From Bretschneidera sinensis (lineage: Eukaryota > Streptophyta > Magnoliopsida > Brassicales > Akaniaceae), in the NCBI GenBank assembly GCA_023935145.1, contig CM043705.1, positions 25,157,290 through 25,221,289 of the forward strand: a stretch of DNA of 64,000 nucleotides, given 5' to 3'. Below are positions 47,594-59,300 of this stretch, one piece after another (position 1 is the first letter of the stretch; each line of letters opens with the position of its first letter). A program made the position numbers and the translations under genes. The notes under the pieces are model-generated. The model saw only the letters and a program-made list of their open reading frames with translations, did no database searches and was not told where the DNA came from.

Positions 47594-48245
47594 CCACACA
47601 TTTTGAAAATTCTCACTTTGAATTCAGGGAAACTTCATAAATGTCAGAAATTCAAAAATAAACATTACACTATTACCTTTTGTTTTTCTGATAGCTTTTC
47701 GTGATTCTCTATGAAATTTCACAGAAAATTCCTTTAAAATTTTGCTCTTTCTATATTTTTTTGGGTCCCTAAGTGTTTAAAGAAACGCGTAAATTAAAAA
47801 GAAACTAAACGAATTTGATACATAAGTTATGTTTATGCATAAGTATAATAAATATGTCTGCAAACTTTGAAAACCTAAAATTTTGGCTAGCCAAAAAATC
47901 TTTGCAGCTTCACCACCATTCTCCACGTTTTGGCCAGCTGCTTAACATGCAGCCAAAGTCTCCAAATTTTGCAACACTCGGACTTCCAGGTGTTGCACGA
48001 AAATATCCTTTTTTTCTTAAAAAAAAAAACATTTTTTTTCTTCCTTCTTTTCCTTATTCTGGGATCTAGACGTTTCACGTCCAATTTTTTTCCTTTTCTT
48101 TTAATGACATCAATGTCCCAGAATTTTTTTTAAAAAGAATTATTTTATTCAATACTAAATCCTTTGTGTAACTATATTATTTAAACTTCATAACATATTT
48201 ATTAAATTACTTATTTACCCTTACTTTACAAATACAAGTAATATA

Positions 48246-50236
48246 AATCTACCCACCCTACAAAAATTTCGTTCCCGAAATTTCCTTATCTACATCCAGA
48301 ATCAAAAGTGAATAAAACTTCTTCATAATTGTCTCACGCTTTCAACATCCTTATTCCACCGCAAAACTTAAACTAATGAATTTTTTCTTTATTTTACCAG
48401 ACTTGTTCTTCTTTGTCTAAATTTCTCGCTGGTACTTGTATATAAGCCCAAACTTTCTGAGTTTCTATAGCTTAGCTCGAAATATTATAATATTCATCAT
48501 GTAAACACCTTCTTAAAAGTGAATCCTGAAATACATTATATAAATGTTCTAACTCTGGAGGCCCACAACTAGCCCAACTTTCTCAACAATCTCATAGGGT
48601 CCCACTTATCTCAGACTCAACTTTTCTTTCCTGCTTAAATATCAATACACTTTTTCATTGAGATATTTTTCAATACATCCAATCACTTACTTGAGACTCA
48701 AGAGGTCTTCTTTTATTATTAACAGCTATTCAGTCTACTCTGTGCTGCTTTACGGTTCTCTCTAACCAATTTAATCCTCTTAATTGTTAACTTAATAATT
48801 TGTGGATTAAATATCTTTCTCTCTCCTATTTTTTCACACATATAGGAGTTCTACACCTCTTACCATACAATGTCTCAATCGGTGTCATCCCAATACTAGT
48901 TTGATACTGATTATTACAAGCAACTTTAATCGATGGCATGTAAGCATTCCAAACTTACTAAGAACTCATCACATTTGCACTTATCTTCTAGTACTATAAA
49001 AATCCTTTCTGTATTAAGTTGCAACTGTGTATCCGTGGCTTTTTGAAAGCCTCTCCAAAAACCAACATGTAAATCTAGCATCTCTATTTTACACTATTCT
49101 CAATAATATTCCATACCACCTTACAGTTTCATCTACATCCTGCTTCAATCCTAACCACCAGAAATTTTGTTTCAATCCTCTATACATCTTATTGTTACTT
49201 GATCGCATCAAATCTACATCATCATGTGCCTCTCTCATTATCTCTTTTCTCAACTTCGCATTATTGTGAACACAATTTCCATGTTCCAATACCAAAATAC
49301 CCTTACTTCAGATTTTGAACTCATATTGCTTTCTAGTAAACATTAAATGCGTAATCTTTTCTATCTCTTCATCACTACCTTGCATCTCTAAAGCATTTTA
49401 CTATGGATGACTATACAACCATATTCTTTATCCATGATCCTCTACCACTGTTATTCAACTTTTTTCTTATCTCTTTTAAATCTATCATCAATTTCACATC
49501 AGGACTCCCAATAGCAGTTAACCTTCTTGTAGACTTCCTACTTAATGCATCAGCTATCACCTTCTCATTTTCTAGATGATAGTGAATTGTACATTTATCG
49601 TTACTAATGAACTCCATCTACCATCTTTGCCTTAAATTCAACTCTCTCTGGGTATGTAAGTATATCAAACTCTTATAACCCATGAATATCTCCCAAGTAG
49701 CTCCATAGAGATGATGTCTCCAATATTTTAAAGTAAATACTATAGTATCCAATTCTAAGTCATGAGTATGGTAATTCCTATCGTGAATCTTCAATTGCCT
49801 AGAAGTATGGGCTGCAGCTTTCCTATGTTACACATATCCTAATCATTGATGTGACATATCACTATACACTATAAATCCTTCATCACCAGAAGGAAAACAC
49901 CAATGTTGGAGCTGTAGTCAATATCTCCTTTAGTGATTGAAAATTTTTCTCACACTTCCCTCACCATAGAAATCTCAAATTTTTCCTGGTCAATCTATTC
50001 AACCATATTACAATAATAAAAATTTACTGAAAGAATCTTCTATAATAACCAGCTAACCCTAAGAAGATTCTAATCTCAGTCACATTAGTTGGTCTCTCCC
50101 AACTTAACATTGTCTCTAACTTTTGTAAATTAACTGCTATCCATTTTCCGATATTACATGTTCCAAGAAAGTTATTTCATTCAGCCAACACTCATACTTA
50201 GAAAACCTTGCATATAGTTTCTCTCTTCTCAGTATC
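48246..50236 (-). pseudogene. E2 RT-RNase H-integrase remnant
   Basis: A second, more decayed copy of the E pol region. 49860-50236 carries RT C-terminal motifs (KLYARFSKYECWLNEITFLEHV, broken by a stop, then RIFLGLAGYY). RNase H follows at 49620-49860 and 49411-49617 (NDKCTIHYHLENEKVIADALSRKS). The integrase zinc region is at 49089-49295 (LKQNFWWLGLKQDVDE), with core shreds near 48840-48960. At about 50230 the RT frame runs into an unrelated Gag-like stretch, so the 5' part of this element is missing. Confidence 0.75.
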
Positions 50237-50336
50237 AACATTGAATGTGTTGGCAGCATTGATGGATGGGCTGGTCATTTTCATATACTCCTTAATGGTG
50301 TCCTCTAAAGACTGTGAAACCAGCACTGGATTCATC

Positions 50337-50376
<40 letters not shown>

Positions 50377-50438
50377 GGATAACTAACTAGTAGAAAAATA
50401 AAATCAATTAAGACCAAAAATTTTCACAAACCAAACAA
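50237..50438 (-). pseudogene. Leader and possible Gag start of Gypsy-II
   Basis: From a Met at 50335 the minus strand reads MNPVLVSQSLEDTIKEYMKM and continues about 35 residues before entering the E2 RT sequence. Lying about 100 bp from the primer site, it may be the start of the Gypsy-II gag. I do not recognise a domain. The leader holds a TA microsatellite at 50341-50372. Confidence 0.4.
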
Positions 50439-50439
50439 T

Positions 50440-50457
50440 TCCCAGGCAACGACGCCA
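50440..50457 (-). promoter_or_regulatory. Gypsy-II primer binding site
   Basis: TCCCAGGCAACGACGCCA is followed by AAAACT and then the LTR. Its complement TGGCGTCGTTGCCTGGGA is one or two changes from the primer site seen in Athila/Tat-type elements. Confidence 0.82.
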
Positions 50458-50463
50458 AAAACT

Positions 50464-51750
50464 TGTTGTGAGTTTTAATTTACTCACAAGCGCACGAGTC
50501 GTTTGCAGTATAGCGTTGTGCAAGTGCGAGGTCAAATCCACAGGAAATTGTGTTGTGAAAATATAATTTTATCTAAACTAATCTTATCTTAACCTAGTTC
50601 TGAATTTTGTATTATCTGTTGTAAAAGAAATAAAAGCTGAACTAAATTGATTTTTTAAAAACTAATAAAAAAAAGCACTAAGGTTTCCGAATCCGCCCCA
50701 CCGAAGTTAAGCACATATATTCTAAAAATATAGCCTATCAAAACATTCCATGAATCTAACTATAAGACAAAAAACAAAGAATATCCCAACTAAACCAAAA
50801 ACATCCAATGTATCCGCTCTTAACAAATCACAAAGGAAATCCAATTTAATCGAAAAGCATTCAATGTATCCATCAGATGAAACACAAAGAATATCCAACA
50901 GACAATTTAAACTCAATCAATAATAAGATTAACTCAAATAATTGACAGAACATTTATACTAAAAATTGTCAGATTTGTACAAGCAAATCTGAACTACTAC
51001 ACCAAACAACAGCGGGGCTTCATCTTCAACCTTAGCTGAAGATTCTAGCCACTCATAACTATAAAACTATAATAAAAAGTGCTAAACATTTAAACTAAAA
51101 CAACTGAATATAAAAAAATAAATAAACAACTTTACATGAGAGAAATTCCACTCGCTGACGGGCGGTGCTTTCCCTCGTGGTAGCAATACCTTCGGGATCC
51201 ACCAGAATGCCAGCAGACGTCCACCGGTAAACACCAAAGTGGCCCAGGAATTGCACACTGAATGATGAAGTGGATTGGGTCTTATATAGGCAAATACCAC
51301 GAGTGCAATGTGTTTCCAATCCGATGTGGGATGTGGGATATAGAAATGTATTTCCAACCGATGTGGGATGAGGGATTTAAGTCTTCACATGCCCTTCAAA
51401 ACTTCTGTTCACGCTAAAATCCCGCACAGCCTGCACAGCCTGACATTTGTCTACTAAAACGGCCATAACTTTCTGTAGAAAAATCATTTGTACGAGCCGT
51501 AAAATTCTCCAGAAAATAGACTTCTAGATCTTTCTAAGCATATATGGCTCATATCCTGGTTCTTGTTGAATCAATACAGTTTAATTTTCAAAGATGATTG
51601 ATCTGTACGAGCAATTCTGGCAATGTTAGTGAAACTCCTTTCCCAGTGCTTGTAAACCTGAAAAACAACGAAAACAACTCAAAGTAACAAAATCCTAAGC
51701 TAACAAATGTAAATTAAGTGGCCAAAATATGCAATATTTTTCTCTCATCA
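50464..51750 (-). repeat. Gypsy-II 5' LTR
   Basis: TGTTGTGAGTTTTAATTTAC ... TTTTCTCTCATCA, 1287 bp, next to the primer site. It is the near-identical inverse of the solo LTR at 24868-26152. The conserved GTCAAATCCACAGG and CACCGGTAAACACC blocks are present, as is the TATA region (CTTATATAGGC, 51281-51291). Its element inserted into an E LTR; the left half is lost. Confidence 0.92.
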
Positions 51751-52448
51751 ATTGATTATATGTTGTGAACCTCATAACGAGGTAAATAATGATGTTGAAT
51801 TGATAATCTCGAGATCATTAAATATATAAGAAGATTTTTTTTTATGTTTGATGATTTATTTAATAATATTTTGATAAATTGTTGGAATTATGATATGAGT
51901 AATAATAATAAAATGTTTTTATTAAATTATATGAGATAATAGATGAATGAATATTGGAAGATTATTTGAAAGACTGAATTATTATATATGAAGAAATAGA
52001 TGATTAATATTGATGAATTAGAAATGATTGAATTTTAAGATGTGATTGAAAGTATACAATCGAGTACTTCTAGTAAACTTAATTCATTGAGCTTGTGAAG
52101 CTCACTCCTCATTGTTGAAAATTTTCAAGCAACGGGTAGGACAGATAGATTTTAGAGCTGATATCAGAGTAATTATCTTAAGTAAGTCTTGTGGTCAAGT
52201 CCTCAGACATTGAAAGAAAGAACAAAGGAATTTTTTTAATAAAATCTTTTTCATGCATTTTGTTATATTTATATATTTTTTTTACTAGGAGAATGATGTT
52301 TTATCTCCTCTGAAAAGAGTTGAGGATTGGATGCAATTTTTAATTTCAATTGAAGTATTTTTATATTATTGCATATATGTGTCATGCTAGGATGACAAAA
52401 CGTGACGACACCATCTCGATGGTGGTCAACCTGGGATAAGTCGTTACA
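51751..52448 (+). repeat. Partial E LTR in opposite orientation (E3)
   Basis: ATTGATTATATGTTGTGAAC ... GATAAGTCGTTACA is the reverse complement of the first about 600-700 bp of LTR E1. It is plus sense, unlike E1 and E2. Truncated on the left by Gypsy-II. Confidence 0.8.
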
Positions 52449-53429
52449 AGGTCCTACTCGGAACGGCTCCATTACCTTTCAGAACTGAGCACTTAACTCA
52501 AGATGCAACCATACAAAATTTACAAATCAAAAACATTATTTCAATCATTACAAGTCTCCATAAACACATTTCTTTACATTAAAGAAATTTTTCAATACAA
52601 TAAACTAACTCTTTATATTTTAACAGGAAGCACAAGTAAATAGAAGCTTCTTCAATTACAACTAACTTGTACAACCTTTTTACAAAAGTAGACCATAGAA
52701 AATACTTAGACTCCAAAATGACCTAAGAAATGAGGATGCCATGGATAAGAACTTTTCTAAGGACTCCTTCAACTTAAATCCCAAGTCTTTTCGGCATTTT
52801 CTTGAAAAGTTAGTAAAAATGGAGGGGGTGAGCTAAAAAGCTCAGCGAAATTTCTCATTTACTGAAAGTAATCGTTTTAGAAGTTTTATTCTCTATTTTA
52901 AAAACCTTATCTTGTAATTTATTTATTTCTAAGTAAGTGAATAATACAGCTTACAAGTGTATACTTTTCGATTTACTTTTCTCATTTCTTGTTACTAAAG
53001 GAGTAATTATTACGAGAAATACTTATTCTTTTATTGAATTAGAAAGTACGCCGCTCTTATCATTTCGCATACATCATAAGATCAATCTTTTATAGGTAAT
53101 ATCAATCTCAAAATTTTTTTCATAGTATAATAACTAATTTTTTTATACCCTTGACCGGGTCAAATACATTCAACACCACTCATTGGGTGAATCACAAAAC
53201 ATGCCCTTCATGGCCCAATCATAACAAGTGTTCCTCCATGGACTAATCATAACACATGCCCCTCATGGGCCAATCATATCATCACATCAATCATTAATGC
53301 ATTGAATGCAAGGCAATGAAATGCATATTTATGTCTCAACTCATCTCATCACATGTCATTACCCCTTATTGGGCTAATCTCATAACAACAGAGATGTCCC
53401 CTCACATACAAATACATCAATCATCACAA

Positions 53430-53770
53430 ACGACTTGGATCCTTCCCTACCATTTACTGGGCAGGGTCCTCTCTCAGCATATACATCTAGGATTCCTCCT
53501 TACCCCTTACCGAGTTGGGTCCTTAGCAATTTGGATCCCCTCCCTACTCTTTATCTGGAAAAGTTACATATTTTCAACAATTAGGATTCCTTCCCTACCC
53601 CTTGCCGGGCAGAGTTACATCGTTTCAATAATTAGGATCCCCTCCCTACCCCTTACTAAGTGGAGTTACATCTTTTCAACAATTAAGATCCCCTCCCAAT
53701 TCCTTACCAAGCAGAGTTACATATTTTCAACAATTAGGATCCTCTCCTTACCCCTTACTAGGCGGAGTCC
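53430..53770. repeat. 51-bp tandem array in LTR F7
   Basis: GGATCC/GGATTCC landmarks at about 53437, 53490, 53533, 53584, 53635, 53686 and 53737; the last four intervals are exactly 51 bp. Unit: CCCCTTACCGGGCAGAGTTAC plus TTTTCAACAATTAGGATCC-like sequence. Shorter arrays of the same unit occur in F1, F3 and G. Confidence 0.9.
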
Positions 53771-54750
53771 TTCCTTCACAAGATTATTCTATTCATTTCA
53801 CACTAACACAACATCAACAAGAATTCATAACACATTCAATGCATTCACGGCACAATAAATTTCTCAAGCATAATTTCATTAAATCTATCACATCGTAATA
53901 CCATTCAAGCATAAGCTATATTAAGTCATTTCTATACTTAATTCTCATACATTCATAACTCTATACATATATAATCTCCATAACATTATTATTTGTATTT
54001 TCATATTCATTTACTAAGTCATTCGTATCTTTACTTTCCTTCAAAGTATATCATTTAAAAAAATTAACAACTTCTCAAACATAAGATTTATCAATCAATC
54101 ATATCACAACAACTTAACAAAATTAAACACATCAAGACTTATTTGCACTATATGTTTATTTGTACACTTCATGTATTTTGTATTCCCTTAATCTTTCATT
54201 AAGTTAATCATATCACAACTTTTTTCATCAAAGTACAACCATATATTATTATATATTTCTTAAAATCACCCTTAATCATGTTTCTATAGTCCTTCATAAT
54301 TGTACCCTTTTAACTTTTCATTTATATCATATAAGTTACTACGCTTATTAAAAGTAAGGTGAAACTCACCTTTGTCGTACTAAGCTCCAACCTTGGGTTA
54401 CTTTCTAGCCTTTGGTGTTTTTCTCCGATCACACCTAACATATATAAATACTTAGTAAGCTTACTCAAGATACATACAATTCAAGTAACACCCGAACACA
54501 TCATAAAAATTCTTATAAGCATACAAAACTATGAGTCAAAACATACACTCTCCTTACTTTACTTAAAACTTTGCTAAAATTATTTTAGTATGGTTCAAAA
54601 CAAAAGGAAACCATTCTGAGATCTTTAATTTTAAAACTTTATCATGTAATCAAGCTCATAGTAGATTTGGTCAAGTTTAGGATTGAAATACTATAACAAA
54701 TGTTTCTTATTTTCGAAGACAAGACTGAAAAATAGGTTCAGGGGCTCGGA

Positions 54751-54865
54751 CAGTCGACTATCCATATTAGGCAGTTGAATATAGGCTACCCAGAAGCTTG
54801 CACAGTCGACTGTCCAAAGTCCAAAGAGTTTCACAGTCGACTGTGCACTTTGGACAGTCGACTGT
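54751..54865. repeat. Palindrome cluster ACAGTCGACTGT in LTR F7
   Basis: Perfect 12-bp palindromes at 54802-54813, 54833-54844 and 54854-54865, plus a partial CAGTCGACTA at 54751-54760. The homologous place in LTR G has one perfect copy (33271-33282) and near copies. F1, F3, F4, F5 and F6 carry decayed versions in which TCGA has become TTGA or TCAA. Confidence 0.9.
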
Positions 54866-55595
54866 CTTGTCACAAATTCAAAAAATTTTAGGGCAAAAAC
54901 TCCATTTTTATTCAATATTACCTCTTGTCTCCCATGGGACTTCCAACCCAAGCCAAACACAAGTTCATAAGAGTTTTAAATCAAATATTTTACACTACCC
55001 ATAAAAAAATTTGAACTCAAAACCTTTAAATCAACATGCTTAGTCTCAAACCAATTTTTCTTTGAAACAAACATTTTTCCTCAAACTTTTCTTAAGAAAA
55101 TCTTCAAATCAAACTTTCAAAACACAAATCCTTAGTCTAATAAACATACTTGATAAATATGAAGAAAGAAAGACAAGCTTTTACCTTTGTTTTTTCCAAA
55201 ACTCCCCCATTCTTTCCTTTCTCTTCCTCTCATTCTTTCCCTTTTTTCCTTTTCTTTTCTTCTTCTCTTTTCTTTCTCTCCTCTCTCTCACCCCTTCTAG
55301 AGAATTCCAGCATCTACTAGCTTCTCTCTCTCACAAACATACCCTATTTATAGAGAAAGATTCCCCAAATTGCACAACCACCCCTCCACTTAGCATCTCT
55401 TCCTCAAACCACCCCACAATACTTTAAAATTTCTGAAACTCCCCAAAAACATATTTTTATTACTTAAATCTTATTTTATTTACTTGTTTCAAAGTTTCAC
55501 TAATCCCAGTACTAAATAATTACAACTTAAAACTAAGCAAGTACACCAAATATGCGTCAAAGCGAAACACAGAAATTTAAAATATTCAATTTACA

Positions 55596-57247
55596 GTACT
55601 GGGCTCTGCAAAAAGTGGGTTGAAGGGAGGATGTTTGGGTGGGCAGCTTAGCACTTGTATTATTACTACTTTCTTGGCTTAGATTTTTGCTTCAAGTTTC
55701 ATTTTTAGCTTAGAAAGATACGAAAAATGCTACATTATCTTTCCTAACTATTCTTTATTTTTTAATCCATGCATTTTCTTTTATCTTTTAACTAGAAAGA
55801 GTTTCCTTAAGAGAATGTAGTTCAAGCAATTGTCATAGTAGTTCACTACCGAACTATCCTCTTGTTTGATTTTTAAGTTTAGCCAGTGGTGCCTTAATTG
55901 TGTGGCCATTGCTTCAATAACAATTTTTGAGTTTTTTTTTTTTTCATCTTATCCTTATGTTTTAAAATACGATTTCCCAATTCATGGTACTTTTAAATTT
56001 TTTCCTATATAATAAGTATTTTTTGCCACATCAAATATCATGTCATTATTTTTTAAAATTAATGAAATTAAAGACGAAAACCCTAAACCTTCTTTCATGT
56101 TTCTGTCTCTTGTTTCTTAGCCCGTTGCCCTTTTTTATTGCTCCTACAAAGTACGCTTTGATCCATGAATTCTCTTTCTCCTCTTCAATTTTGAAATCAA
56201 GTAAGTTCCTTATCTCTTTTTCTATTTTCTTTGCATGTTGAATAAAATTTGCATGATAAATAAAATTTGTGATTATGCAAAAAAATAAAAAATTAATTGG
56301 TGAATCTTTAAACTGATTGAATTAGGGTTCTAAATACCAAAAAAAATCTTCGACTGTTTATTATTAAACTATGATAAATGTCCAGATTTTTTGATGGGTT
56401 TCTTTTCTTATATGTAATAGATCATGAGTAGTACGAAACTAAAGTATATATACTACTTCTATATTTATTTTTGAAAGCTTGAAAGCTAAGTAGTATCATA
56501 TGCATCATGTATAAGTTATACTAATACGTAGATGTGCTTAACCTTGAAAGCTATGTGAGCCATTGAGTATGGTTTTAGTAATTGTAGAGTTTTAATTTTA
56601 ATTTTTGAAAATTAAAAAAAAAAATCTTATACGAAAGAAATGCTACTGTCATTGTTTGTGAATTTGAAAATGAAGGAACCAAGTTCGATTTTTTTTAATG
56701 ATATTCTAAACTAAAATGTGTTATTAAAGTACTGCACTGCAATTTGGCACAATGGACTGGTAGGTAATACGTCATAATAGCGGTATACAAAAACTGTCTC
56801 AACTTCACAAGTCACACTTAATAAAAATGGAGTATCGTGAATAATCTCACATAGCTAAATAGAGCAAGCAACAAGGACTAATCAATTTTCTTTTTTAAAA
56901 AAAAAAATTTGTTGCTCAGCTGAAAGGCTAAGTAATAGCACAATATTCATCTAACCTCAATTTGAAATGCTAATGTTGACATCCTATCATAGTAAACAAT
57001 TTCTATTTACCTTTTAATTTAGGATTTAATTGGCCAGTGTGCTTTTAAACCATTTTACATAAAAAAAAAAAGGTAGACTAGTTTTGTGAGATCTTTATCA
57101 AAAACCATTATATCCACGTTTATATTGATTTTTTTCCCTAAATAGAGCGAAGTCTATATTGAGTTCTATTAATTCTAAAGTTAAAAGTTCTATTTACATT
57201 GTATGTATTGGCCAAAATCTAATCTCAAAATGATTCCCAATTAAGTC
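55596..57247. other. Low-copy AT-rich region, possible host gene neighbourhood
   Basis: Sequence that does not resemble any other part of the window. It has an 84-codon open stretch at 55984-56241 and an ACCCTAAACC element with a donor-like AAG/GTAAGT-type site at about 56200, which could be a 5' exon. That is weak. 56250-57240 is AT-rich and shows nothing identifiable. A T-rich and branch-like stretch precedes an acceptor-type AG just before 57248. Confidence 0.35.
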
Positions 57248-57293
57248 TTAAGCGAGCAGAGAAGGATCAACCACGTTCTACAAGGCTTTGAAA

Positions 57294-58298
57294 TGTTGGA
57301 AATCACCTTGACAAGATGCCCAGGTGGTGATCTTCCAAACACCCAAGTCTAGAATGACTTGTAGAAAGAAATACATAAATCAAAGACAAGAACAGGAAAT
57401 CAAAGAAAGAAAGAAGACAAGTAATTGTTATCGAGGTTCGGTAATGTGCCTACGTCCCCGTGAGTTCCTCCGAACTCTCTGCACTAAATCAAATGGTTTT
57501 TACAAGTTACAGCAATCCCCTTCAACAAACCTCAAGTTCTTGAGGAAACCAAGAAGAAAAGTAAGGAAGAAGATAAGAACTAACAATACTCTCTATCTAA
57601 TCTAGACTTCTCTCTCTTTACGACCAGCCTCACTACAAAGAGTCCCTCTTGTGTTTATGTCTCTCACACAATTCTTTCTTGTATTACAATCGATCTCAAA
57701 GTATGTCACAAACTTGTGTTGTTCTATATGTGAAAAATGAGGCTAGGGAACCCCTTTTATAGCCACCCACTTCTTAGTCATTCTTGAGATTCAATCCTCA
57801 CCCTTTGATCATGATTACCACTTAATCATGGCCCTCCATCACTCCTAAGTGGTGCTGTTCATTTTAACCTTCCATCGACGCACCTAAGAGAGGGTTAAAC
57901 CAGGCTGTCTATGTGTGCTTTACTTTGCCTAGCGCCTAGGTGCTCAACAGGGCACGGTGTAGTGCTGGGCAGAGTCCCTTTGCACACTCTCTGGGCAGTG
58001 TGCCGCTGGTGGGGAGCGGTGCGGTGCTAGGGTGCTTCAGGAGGCATGCATTCTGGATGGTTCAGTGCTGGGCTGTGCACGGTGCAGTGCTGGCCTTCAC
58101 CAGTAGTGCACACACTCCTTCAGCTTGTGTGCAGAAGTGCACACACTAGTGTGCCTAGCCTTACCTTGCTCCAAAGTGATGCACACACTTGTGTACAGTC
58201 CTTGAACTTGGTGAAGTTTAATCTTCCAACCTTGGTTTAGACTTTAACCATCTTTGAACCATGTTTAGACATGTTTAAACCTTAGACAAATACCAATA
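57294..58298 (-). repeat. Copia-4 3' LTR
   Basis: 1005 bp. It includes CTTTTATAGCCACC (minus-strand GGCTATAAAAG, TATA-like) near 57755 and the GGTGCAGTGCTGG cluster at 57950-58095. Purine tract on its right. Confidence 0.93.
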
Positions 58299-58379
58299 AT
58301 CCCTACCTTTTTCTAAGTGTTTAAACCCGAACCATTTTTGCAGAGAGCTTCAGGATCCAAACTCATCTTGAGTCATCAA

Positions 58380-59300
58380 TTAACCAACTCCAATCCTAAG
58401 TAGTCCAAGGCAATGATTGAACTTACTTAGAGGTAGAACCTTGGTGCCTAAATCTGCAGGACTTTCCTCTGTGGTCTTCTTGTCAACATGAATGCATCCT
58501 TTCGTACCATTTTCTGGAATGTAATGATATCGAACATCCATCTGCTTTGTCCCCTCATGGAACACCAGATTCCTCTACAAGTGCCATTCACTTTGGATAT
58601 CCAAAGATACCACCACCTGCTCTTTTAGGACCTCCCACTCGTCCAACAACCCTTTGCACCCCATAGCCTCCTTTATGGCTTTCGTAGCCGCTATGCGTTC
58701 TTCCCCAGTTGTTATGAGTGCTACCATCGGCTGCCACTGAGCCTTCAAATACCTCAGCAACCACTTCATCCCAAGCCAATGCTTCTTTCCGAGATTACTC
58801 ACAACTCTGCTGAGAACACCCATTGCCCAAGAAACCCTTAACCAGTTTCTCTCCTTTTCTTGGATTCTACACATCCCAATGATCTTTTGTGTAAGGCTGA
58901 GATCCTTCCTCTCGAACTCCTCACTAAATTGAGATGTAAACCTGTCCATCCTCTCTCTACTGTTCTGAACCAACAGCACATCATCGACATAGATGAGGAT
59001 ACTCACCATCTTCTCCACCTTGTGTCCAGGTGAGAAAGTTTTTGTGAAACCTATGTCATCTCTTCTTGTGAACCCATTTGCCACCATCCTAGCTTTGTTC
59101 TGGACTTTATCTCCTGGAGGGTACCCTTCTTTGATCTTGTAAGTGCACTTATATTCTACAACTTTCGGCTTTCCTGGGATTTTCACCAGTTCCGAGAAGT
59201 TGTTCTTTCTCAAAGAATCCATTTCTTCCTCCATAGCTAGCTTCCATCTTGGCGAATACTTACACTCCATGGCATCAATGTAAGTCTCTGGTTCAACCTC
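58380..59300 (-). pseudogene. Copia-4 RT/RNase H with internal deletions
   Basis: The frame is continuous with integrase. RT begins LAMEEEMDSLRKNNFSELV and KARMVANGFTRRDDIG. At about 59000-59018 FSPGHKVEKM runs into VSILIYVDDVLLV, so the fingers/palm part with the first catalytic Asp is gone while YVDD remains. A second join lies at about 58830 (ERNWLRVS/WAMGVLSRV) and a third at about 58740 (RYLK/AQWQP). The RNase H end has EEWEVLK-like and CIHVDKKTTEESPADLGTK, with a TAG (58575-58577) where relatives have Trp. Relative to typical plant copia RT-RNase H, roughly 200 or more residues are missing (estimate from memory of the family). Confidence 0.83.

Larger units (their letters stand above)
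44406..48245 (-). repeat. Family E 3' LTR (E2), split by a hybrid LTR insertion
   Basis: Begins TGTAACGACCCATC after ATTAT (44401-44405, the presumed target duplication within E1 RNase H) and ends at about 48245 before AATCTACCCACC and TTTCGTTCCCGAAATTT, the polypurine and 3' UTR block. Removing 45976-47593 leaves about 2.2 kb, the same as E1. Blocks such as GAGGAGTGAGCTTCACAAGC and CACCTGACATCATATTTATA match E1. Confidence 0.82.
52449..55595 (-). repeat. F-family LTR (F7), minus sense
   Basis: From GGTCCTACTCGGAACGGCTC (inverse of the F1 end, lacking the last about 20 bp) to AATATTCAATTTACA. It has the TTTGGGTGAATCAC/CCCTCATGGGCCAATCA repeats (53160-53280), a seven-copy 51-bp array (53430-53770), three perfect ACAGTCGACTGT palindromes (54802-54865) and a pyrimidine-rich segment (55195-55295). 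Length 3147 bp. No primer or purine site was recognised, so it may be a solo LTR. No gene. Confidence 0.78.

Noticed and set aside
55984..56241. 85-residue ORF as a host gene exon
   Set aside because: No recognised domain and only a weak donor-like site; kept as a possibility in the region note, not as a CDS.
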